This document shows positions 55,990 through 64,000 of a stretch of DNA of 64,000 bases, in pieces. This DNA comes from Cephalotus follicularis (taxonomy: Eukaryota > Streptophyta > Magnoliopsida > Oxalidales > Cephalotaceae), in contig BDDD01000048.1 of the NCBI GenBank assembly GCA_001972305.1, positions 62,001 to 126,000 of the forward strand, in the 5' to 3' direction. The notes beneath the pieces are model-generated. The model searched no databases, was not told the DNA's origin, and saw only the letters and a list, made by a program, of their open reading frames with translations. Numbering within the stretch: the first letter of the stretch is position 1; the number at the start of each line of letters is the position of its first letter. Made by a program: the position numbers and the translations under genes.

Positions 55990-57284
55990 TGTTACGTTAG
56001 GAGTGTCCCTGTATGCCTCGATATGGCTTGTTGGTTGTATATACACTCTTGATTTATACAATTTTAAATTCCTTTCATATTTAATGTGCATATTTATTTA
56101 TTCGCAAGGCTATGTAGCTCATTCCAACCAACCAAAAGGAACACAATAAATATACGTAATTAATTGTATGTCATATAGTGCCCTGTCACATTCAAAGGGT
56201 TGGATCTCATACCGAGAGAGCTATGAGAATGAGATCCTTATTCCTTGTGACAAATGTTCCAAGTCATAGGTTCACTTTCTTTGGGCCATTGATGAACCAT
56301 GAAGACTTGTCACGTTAAGCTTGCTCCCGGGTTAGCAGTGGAGGATGGTTATCTCATAGCCATTTGGGTTTATCCCTAAAGCTAAATGTGAGGTGTATGC
56401 TAGAGAGCGTGACACTGAACTGACCCAACAATAGGAAACCTATTTGGATAGTCAATACCCAATGTCAATAGGATTCCTATGGTCTCGGTAGTGTATAGTC
56501 TATGGTGACTAGTAGGTCTATAGCCTGTGTTGTCTCCTTTGACCTGAGCGGCTGACATGCATTGTGTGGTGACTGCTTGACTTTGATTTCCACCTTCCCC
56601 AACACTAGTCAGGTGCTGGAAAAAGGGTTGTCTTTGGGTCGTATGGGAGCTGCATTGAGATGTATGGGCGAGTGCGCCATAGGGGATCGTCACACCTGGG
56701 CTGAGGGTGACTTGCTCTATTTATCTATGTACGTTGTAGACATAAAAGTCCTCATCAGGCATAGGTGGACTGGGAATGAGAGGTTCCCATGGGAGGTTTG
56801 CCGATAGTCTCAGTGCGATCATAGATTCGTAGTTATCACAACAATACTAGGGGTGACATTCATCCAAACCCTAGGCTGTGATCGGGGCCAAGTATAACGA
56901 GGGAAACATGACACATATGCTAATGACTGGATAAAGCGACTGGCTTTTCGGACCATGATTGATAGATGTGGTAATACACGAATCTGGGGGGTGACTGATG
57001 CTCACACGGGGGCTATTTTGATAGTTGGTGACTATCAGAATGGTCGTACCAGATATCGGGGTGTATTAGGAATTTATCATCATACCAGAGAACGACAGGC
57101 TTTCGGGTCCTGCCTGACTTGGAACAGATTGATATGTGGTGGGACACATATCATTTAGTGTAAGGACAACATCAGCGAAGATGTTGCTTTGCTAGTGAAG
57201 ATTTCATTTGATGGATTTAGTTCCATGCATGTCAGGATCAAATATTCCATGCGAGAAGAGACTGTCTCATCTTTGTCTTGGGCG

Positions 57285-57640
57285 TCGATGCCATGGAAAG
57301 CATGCGTCGATGCCATGTGTAGTTGAGTTGCTGGGCGATAACGCGAATGGCTTGCTTTGACGCTGACAAAACCAGTAGCTTTTAACACCGACGCCATGGA
57401 GAGCATGCATCAACGCCATAACTAGAAAAGGCCGCTGGACGTTAACGCCTTGGAGAGCATGCGTTGACTTTTTAAAAACCAGTATCTTCATGCGTTGACG
57501 CTGTGTTGGTTACACGTTGACACGAAGACAAATGAGACTAAGCGCCTGTTTCATCTTATCGTTGGTGTTGACGCCTAGAAAATATGAGACGAATGACGTT
57601 CACGCCATGAGAGGTTGATGCACGGAAATAGTAGGACAGA
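57285..57640. repeat. Paired word cluster GCGTCGATGC (S3)
   Basis: Dyads 22 bp apart at 57285/57307, 57387/57409 and 57441/57463. Each has the linker CCATGGA(A/G)AGCATGC or a variant between its halves. Single words follow up to the TATA box, and GCATCGATGCC with ACGTTGACGCC lies just downstream (57755-57790). Confidence 0.78.
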
Positions 57641-57651
57641 GAAAGTCTGAC

Positions 57652-57659
57652 TATAAATA
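57652..57659 (+). promoter_or_regulatory. TATA box of copia LTR S3
   Basis: TATAAATA, directly 3' of the word cluster and 5' of a T/C-rich leader (57690-57745). C2 lacks a clear equivalent. Confidence 0.6.
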
Positions 57660-58468
57660 GTGTATGAAAAAAGGTCAAAGCTTCCAAGACACACTTTGAC
57701 TTTTCTTCTTTCTTTCTCTTCCCTACGGTGTTTTCTCTCCTTCCTGCTTGCGTACGCATCGATGCCTATCGCCTACACGTTGACGCCTACATCGCCTAGT
57801 GCAATTTGCAACCATTTTAAAGCCTCTTTTCACCACTCAATGGTCATAATAGGTGGAGATACTTTGTACCTTGCATCTTATGAACACCTAGAGTGATTTA
57901 GTGTAGGATAAACACTTTGGTTTGCATCTTTGGATCCTTCCATCTGTGGCTTATGGAAGAGCTTGGGGTTTTTGGGATAAAGAGTAGAGGGAGATTATCT
58001 TGAAGGAAGGAGTCGTCACCTACATTAAGAATCTCTTCTTCTTATCCCTTGTGGCGCCATGGTAGTGGGTTGGTGCTAGGGTGTGTGTACCATAGCCGAA
58101 CCTCCATGGTTTTCTTTAGTGCTTTGTTTGTCATCCCTCAGGGTTAGGGATGTGTTGGTGTGGGTTGATTGGACTATGGCTAGGGTTTAGTGTGTTTTCC
58201 TTATGAGCCATTGTTGGAGTCCATTTCTAGGGTTTATGACAACCCTAGCTTTTTTGACCCGTTATGCCCAATTCTTGGTTTTGGTTTCAGTTTGATTGGT
58301 TGTTTAATTAGGGTTCCTTGGCACTCATTGAGACAATGCGAACTTAGCTTAGGGCATCCCTTTGCTTGAGGATTAATCTATTGGTAAAAAATTAAAGTTA
58401 ATCGGCCATAAACCCTAATGTAAGAATTGATAAGTCTTCCACTACCCGTGGGCCACGCGTTCCTAACA

Positions 58469-59300
58469 GATATTTCATAGAAGGAGCAGTTGCTAAGGAG
58501 GCAAAGCTAGAAAGCTGCCTCACGAGATTGGAATCAATACTTAGGGGCTCCGCGCAAGTAAATCACATCAATCAAAGCGCCCCTATGTGTTCTTGGTGCC
58601 AGTTACCTAGTCATGTTTTTGAAGAATGCCCAAATTATAACGACAATCAATACTCCCCTGAGAATGTGTCCGTAATGAATCAATACAAGCCGTATAGTAA
58701 CACTTACAATCCAGGTTGGGGAAATCATCCAAACTTCTCATTGAGTCAAAGGCAAAACGTGAGAGGACCCTCAAACTTTTCGGGGCAAAATTCTAAATTT
58801 TTTGGGAAGCCTTCAAACTTCGCTGCCTACCCTTCACACTTTGCTGGGCTACCTTTGAGTTTCCCAAGCCAGTCTGCACCATAGCAGACTTATCAAAGGT
58901 TCCCTCAAAATTCAGGTAATGTTCGACCATCCTTCCCACCACAAAATCAATTCCAAAATCAACAATCACCTGGATTGTTGAAGCGAAGGGAAGACCCATC
59001 TAATATTTCTTCGTTAGAAAAGAGCATCGAGCTTCTCATGAGCACTGTTATGACTAGTCAGCATAACATGGAAAAGCAAATCTCTCAGCTCGCATTTGCT
59101 CTACATGAAAGAGAAAAGGGAAAGATGTCGTCCCAACCTAAGCCAAATCCAAGAACGACCATGATCCAGCCCACGCACACCCAATCACAACATAATCCGC
59201 AATGCTCTTCTCCCTCCTCGGGCCCATGAAAACAAGTTGTTGTCCTGAGGAGTGGAAATGAGTACCAACCAACAGATCCATCAGATAAATTGAGCGAGTA
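58469..59300 (+). pseudogene. Athila/Tat-type Gag, C-terminal part with zinc knuckle
   Basis: YFIEGAVAKEAKLESCLTRLE leads to the knuckle CSWCQLPSHVFEEC (CX2CX4HX4C; 58588-58629). A long N/Q/S/P-rich stretch with NPGWGNHPNFS follows, then a helical block SSLEKSIELLMSTVM (58975-59229). Stops at 58882 and 59227 and small shifts break the frame. Confidence 0.9.
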
Positions 59301-60360
59301 GTTGGATGAGTCCTTGGCGCATGAAAATTTAAAAGAACAGATGGTTGACTCCTTTGCACAACCAACAAATTCAAGTGCGCAAGACAAAAAGAAGGAAGAA
59401 GAAGAGATGAAGAAGAAGGAACAACCGCGACATTACCCAAGCGTTCACATGATCCCCCAGCTCCTTTCCTAAAAAGATTGCAAAGTAAGAAAGCCCCATC
59501 AATGGAAAAGATCATTGAAACATTTAAGCAAGTCACAATCAATATTCCATTGCTAGAAGCCATTGAGGAGGTGCCCTCTTACGCAAAAGTCCTCAAAGAA
59601 TTATGCACTAAAAAGAGGATCCTTCAGAGTCCCAAAAAGGATTTCTTGGCAGCCAATATTAGTGCGATATTTTTGCAAGCTCTGGTACAAAAGTATAAAG
59701 ACCATGGCTACCCGACAATCTCATGTGTAATTGGAAACACCAAAATCAAACATGCTTTACTTGACTTAGGAGCTAGTGTGAATTTGTTGCCATCATTGGC
59801 CTACGAGAAGCTTGATTAGGAGAATTGCGGCCTACCACGATGTCCTTGCAATTAGTTGATAGGTCTGTGAAAGTACCAAGAGGGAAGATTAAGGATGTTT
59901 TAATCAAGGTTGAAGAATTTCCTTTTCTGTTCACTTTGTCATTCTAGACACCCAGCCGGTTAAGAATATTAATGATCAAATCCTAGTGATCCTCGGGAGT
60001 CCCTTCTTAGCAACTAGCAATGCATTGATCAATTGTCGCAATGGTCTGATGAAATTGAGTTTCGGTAACACGTTAGTGGATTTCAATATCTTTTGTTTGG
60101 GAAAGCATCCAGCTGATTTTTATGAAGTGAGTGCGATTAATTCAATTCCCAAAAATATTGAAACAGTTTTTGACATTGATTTTGATGGAAATTTTAACGA
60201 GTGTATGCGGGATTTAGAGGATGTTGAGGGAGGCGACTTCTTTGATGTGCTTAAATACTCATTCTACGAAGAGCCTCCGAAACTTGAACTAAAAGAATTG
60301 TCTTGTACACTTAAATACTCATTCTTAAGTGCAAACCAAACTCTTCATGTTATTCATTAA
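59301..60360 (+). pseudogene. Athila/Tat-type protease region
   Basis: Frame 59478-59819 has an ITINIPLLEAIEEVPSYAKV-like block (as VTINIPLL), which is typical of Athila just before protease. The protease motif is LLDLGASVNLLP, with Asp at residue 96 of this frame and DLG in place of DTG, usual for the clade. After a shift, LGSPFLATSNALINCRNG (59986 on) is the second protease block. An acidic linker (FDIDFDGNFNECMRDLEDVEG) leads to RT. Confidence 0.9.
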
Positions 60361-61164
60361 TCTGATCTTACTCCCCGTCAGGAAGATGAGGTTATTCACC
60401 TACTCAAATAAAATAAAGAGACAATTGGTTGGACAATGGCTGACATCAAGGGAATTAGTCCTTCTATTTGTGAGCATCGTATAAATCTCATAGAAGGATC
60501 CAAACCTTCTAGAGAACCTCAGTGACGAGCAAATCCATTGATGAAAGAAGCCATAAGAAAAGAAATCTTGAAGTGGCTGGACAATGGGATCATGTACCCC
60601 ATCTCAGATAGTCAATGGGTGAGTCCAGTCCACGTTGTTCCAAAGAAATCTGGAGTGAAGGTAGTGCAATCCTCCACCGATCACTTAATTCCTACTAAGT
60701 TCCAAACTATATGGAGGGTGTGCATTGACTACCGCAAGTTGAACACAACCACCTGGAAGGACAATTTTCCCCTTTTGTTTATTGATCAAACGCCGGATAG
60801 GTTGGCTGGTCATGAATATTACTATTTTGTTGATGGGTACTCCGGATATAATCAAATTCCCGTCGCCCCTGAAGATCAAGAGAAGACCACCTTCACATGC
60901 CCCTTTGGCACATTTGCATATCGACGCATGCGATTTGGCCTCTGCAATGGTCATGCGACTTTCCAGCGGTGCATGATGAGTATCTTCTCTGATATGCCGG
61001 AGGACTTTCTTGAAGTATTTATGGATGACTTCTCTATTCATGGTTCCATGTTCTCTGAATGGCTTTATCATATGAAATTAGTACTTGAAAGAAGTAGGGA
61101 GAAAAATTTGGTGCTTAATTGGGAGAAGTGTAATTTTATGGTGAAGAAGGGGATTGTTCTTTGA
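60361..61164 (+). pseudogene. Athila/Tat-type reverse transcriptase
   Basis: Blocks in order: KEILKWLDNGIMYPISDSQW, WVSPVHVVPKKSG, WRVCIDYRKLN, FVDGYSGYNQI, FTCPFGTFAYRRM, and the catalytic FMDDFS with Asp at residues 163 and 164 of frame 60538. A TGA at 61162 and a TAA near 61201 separate it from the thumb. The catalytic core is complete. Confidence 0.93.
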
Positions 61165-61863
61165 CATATAGTGTCAAAAGAGGGAATTCAAGTCGAACAG
61201 TAAAAAATATAAGTTATCAAACATTTGCCTCCACCTCGAAATGTAAAAGACATCCGAGAATTCCTCGGACATGCTGGCTTTTATCATAGGTTCATCATAG
61301 ATTTTAGGAAGGTGGCTCGACCCTTGACTTCGCTCCTAGTGAAAGATCAAGATTTTGTATTTTCTAATGAGTGCCTTGAAGCGTTTAACCACTTAAAGAA
61401 GGAGCTCACCTCTGCTCCTATCATTCATGCACCGATTTGGACTAAGCCTTTTGAGATCATGTGTGATGCTTCCAACAGTACCATTCGAGGTGTTCTTGGG
61501 AAAAGGATGAATAAATTGCCTCACGTCATTTACCATGCAAGTATGACCCTTTCTAATGCACAATTAAATTACACGACCACTGAGAAGGAGTTTTTAGTTG
61601 TGGTCTTCGCACTCAAAAAATTATGGTCGTACCTTTTAGGATCACATGTCATTGTTTATATTGATCTTACGGTGAATTGGTATTTAATGAGCAAAAAGGA
61701 TGCAAAGGCGCGTCTCATCCGATGGGTTTTGCTACTTCAAGACTTTGACGTGGAAATAAAAGACAAGAAAGGAACTGAAAAACTAGTGGCCGACCACCTA
61801 TCTCATCTTTCAAACACACCACAAATCAAAGGTCCTATCAATAAGAATTTTCTTGATGAGTAG
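61165..61863 (+). pseudogene. Athila/Tat-type RT thumb and RNase H
   Basis: The thumb ([19 protein letters not shown]) begins at 61237. RNase H has MCDASNS (Asp 81 of frame 61225), TTEKEFL (Glu 120 or 122), VYIDLT (Asp 147) and VADHLS (Asp 190), so all four acidic positions are present. It degrades RNA in the RNA-DNA hybrid. The frame is open from 61225 to 61863 and ends in a TAG. Confidence 0.92.
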
Positions 61864-63196
61864 TTTCTGCGCATTGAGAGCGAACCATGGTACGCTGACA
61901 TAGTAAATTATATTTTCATGGGAAATGTACCATCGAAGTGTTCTGCTCAAGATAAGCGTCAATTTTTATCGCAACCGAAACACTTTTTCTAGGATGATCC
62001 TTAACTTTTCAAAGCATGTCTCCACCAAATAATACGTCGGTGTGTTCCGGATCATGAACACCGTTCAATTCTGTCTTTTTGTCATGGTCGAGCGTGTGGT
62101 GGCCATTTTGGCCCCACCAAGATAGCGGCCAAGGTTTTACAATGTGGTTTTTATTGGCCGACCATTTTTAAAGATGCTTTTCAGTACTATAGGGCTAGTC
62201 CATCATGTCAATCTCTAGGCCGTGTAACTAAGAGAAATATGATGCCCTTACTCTGACTTTGACAGTAGAGATTTTTTGATGTTTGGCGCATTGATTTCAT
62301 GGGTCCTTTTCCAAATTCATTTGGAAATTTATATATCCTTCTGGCTGTAGACTGTGTTTTGAAGTGGATTGAGGCGATCCCTTGTCGAAGCAATGACAAC
62401 TCTATGGTTGTCAATTTTCTCAAGGAATATATCTTTTCTTGTTTTGGTACCCCACGTGCCATCATTAATGATAGGGGTACTCATTTCTGCAACCGTTCTT
62501 TTGAAGCCCTTATGAAAAGGTATGGGATTACCCACAAGCTCGTTACACCGTATCACCCTCAAACAAGTGGGCAAGTTGAAGTATCCAATCGCCAGATTAA
62601 GTAAATTCTCAAAAAAAAAAAAACAGCCATCCCTAGCCGAAAGGATTGGTCCACCCGACTTGTGGATGCTTTATGGGCTTATCGGACCGCTTTCAAGACT
62701 GACCTTGGTCAATCCTCTTACCGGTTTGTGTACAGTAAAGCATGTCATCTTCTGGTGGAATTGGAACATCGAGCCTTTTTGGTCATCAAGCAATTCAATT
62801 TTGATCGTTCCACTGTGGGTAGTCATCGTGCTCTCCAACTAACTGAGTTGGAAGAAATCGGAAATGATGCTTATGACAATGCAAAGATCTCCAAAGAAAA
62901 GACCAAGGCCTTTCATGATGCGCGTATTTTACAAAAAAAATTTAAAGTATGAGAGAATGTGCATTTGTATAATTCACATTTACATATGTTTCCTGGAAAA
63001 TTGAGATCACGTTGGGATGGTCCCTATATTGTTAAAACTGTTTAGTCACATGGTGTTTTTGAGATATGTAAGCCAGGCACTGAAGACGCGTTCAAGGTAA
63101 ATGGGCAGTGGTTGAAGAAGTATCTTGAGTTTCCGGCTTCACCGATGGAGGAGGCCACGGACGTTCATGAGCCTCTTTATTTCGAGCCTGCATGAT
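61864..63196 (+). pseudogene. Athila/Tat-type integrase
   Basis: The zinc module shows FCHGRACGGHFG and then SPSCQ, where the first Cys of CxxC is Ser. The core has WRIDFMGPF (Asp at 62292), INDRGTHF (Asp at 62470) and GQVEVSNRQ (Glu at 62578). A run of A at 62612-62624 adds a frame shift. The C-terminus has YRFVYSKACHL, RWDGPYIVK and FKVNGQWLKK. It ends at TGA near 63194. Several stops break the N-terminal part. No chromodomain is present, as expected for the clade. Confidence 0.92.
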
Positions 63197-64000
63197 TTTA
63201 TTCGGTAAACTCTGCCCCTTTTTGTTTTTATTTGTTGCATTGTTTCTTATATTTCTGATCATTCATTTTTATTTTATATAGTTGATTTTCATTGCATTGA
63301 GGATAATGCATAATTTAAGTGGTGGTGGTGGCGTTTATTTTGTCTTTCGATTTTATCTTGTGTTTGTGTTTTTGACTTTTACTTTTACTTTCCGTGTTGT
63401 TTTGTATTTGATTTAGTATTGAGTGAAAGCATCCTTAGTGCTAACGTAAATCGTATACGTTGTTCGACAATTTGGGGATCTACCGGGATCACCTGTTCAA
63501 AACAGAACACTCACAAAAAATCGCTTATTTGTGTGTTTTAAGTCAAGTAGTTTTGAAACTTTTATTGGTTTTACATAGAGATGAATTTTTAAGTATCCGT
63601 TGGGGGTATGAACTTAAAATATTAGAGTAAGGTTGAAGATCTTAGTTTTGCGTAGAGTTAATTCCTCGAAAGTCATGTAAAAAGGTAAAAAGGTGTTATA
63701 TATTTGGTTAGTTCTATACGTAAGAGTCATTGTATTTTAGAATTAAGCCTCAGCCTGTTTCTTGAAATCGTGAATGTGTGTAGAAAAAGAAAAGAAAAGA
63801 GAAAAGTAACTCGAATTAGGAGGTGATGCAAACCAAACTTACTGTACCTACCTCGTTTGTGGTCTGTGGGTTTAATGATTCATCGAAGCCTAAACTGGTT
63901 GAATTTAAGCACGTTACAGAACTAGAGAATTCGAAAGATATCCTGGGTACATCGCTCGAAAGCTGGCCAATGAGAGTTTGGTCAACCGAAATTCCTTGAT
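63197..64000 (+). mobile_element. Athila/Tat-type 3' non-coding region
   Basis: Directly after pol, GAGGATAATGCATAATTTAAG followed by GGTGGTGGTGGC (63298-63335) resembles the purine-rich signal conserved in this clade. The remaining 660 bp are AT-rich, have no frame of note, and show no match to the 5' LTR start, so the 3' LTR lies beyond the window. No envelope-like frame was seen. Confidence 0.7.

Larger units (their letters stand above)
55990..58468 (+). mobile_element. Solo copia LTR S3 (2.48 kb, C2 family)
   Basis: TGTTACGTTAG at 55990 and TTCCTAACA at 58468. Both ends and the outer 1.1 kb match C2 (reverse complement). The flanks AGTAT and GATAT are a poor target duplication, so the insertion is old. 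TATAAATA lies at 57652-57659, just after the word cluster. The Gag frame on both sides (KEY..., ...YFIEGAVAKE) shows it interrupts the Athila-type Gag. Confidence 0.88.

Noticed and set aside
60685-61071. Minus-strand 128-codon frame opposite Athila-type RT
   Set aside because: A shadow of the RT frame on the other strand; only the plus strand shows conserved motifs.

Overview
This window is nuclear DNA of a flowering plant, most likely a dicot. It is a heterochromatic block built almost wholly of nested LTR retrotransposons. I find no host gene, tRNA or rRNA gene that I can support. The plant assignment rests on three things. The Ty3/gypsy elements are plant chromovirus (Del/Tekay-like) and Athila/Tat types. 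Initiator-Met and Asp tRNA primer-binding sites sit next to LTR ends. The LTRs are long (1.6-2.9 kb) and the stop codons look methylation-driven.

Layout. 1-4350 is the 3' part of chromovirus G1 (+). It sits in the 5' untranslated part of copia element C1 (-), whose 2.6 kb LTR is 4706-7315. C1 sits in an Athila/Tat-type LTR (-, 7316-8517), which sits in the gag of gypsy element G5 (-; gag 8518-9720, LTR 9897-12163). 12164-19242 holds old LTR-like debris interrupted by solo LTR S4 (13993-16923). Copia element C2 (-) runs 19243-22026 and resumes at 37043-41230. It is split by gypsy element G2 (-, 22027-37037, target duplication TGAAC). G2 is itself split by G3 (+, 25557-29022, duplication ACTCA) and by LTR S1 (34215-36756). 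From 41273 to the window end lies an Athila/Tat-type element (+), split by G4 (-, 41484-50791, duplication GACGC; same family as G1), solo LTR S2 (53195-55594, duplication ACAGT) and solo copia LTR S3 (55990-58468).

The unexplained signal is non-coding. Nearly every LTR carries clusters of a short palindromic word, mostly with a GTCGAC core. The words are separated by unrelated spacers but spaced about 21 bp start to start, two turns of the helix. The word is AGTCGACT/AGTCGGCT in the chromoviruses, GCGTCGACGC in the Athila-type LTR, GACGTCGATGTC in S1 and S2, and GCGTCAACGC in copia LTRs. Related LTR backbones can carry different words (G2 versus S1, C1 versus C2). The arrays lie just upstream of the promoter or inside what looks like an intron of the LTR leader. 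I propose face-phased protein-binding arrays that are exchanged as cassettes between element families.

No element here is intact. Most coding regions are broken by stops (mostly CAG to TAG), frameshifts and deletions that join pol directly to the 3' LTR. The exception is a 538-codon open frame in G3 that starts in LTR sequence, reads through gag and protease, and ends in LTR sequence.
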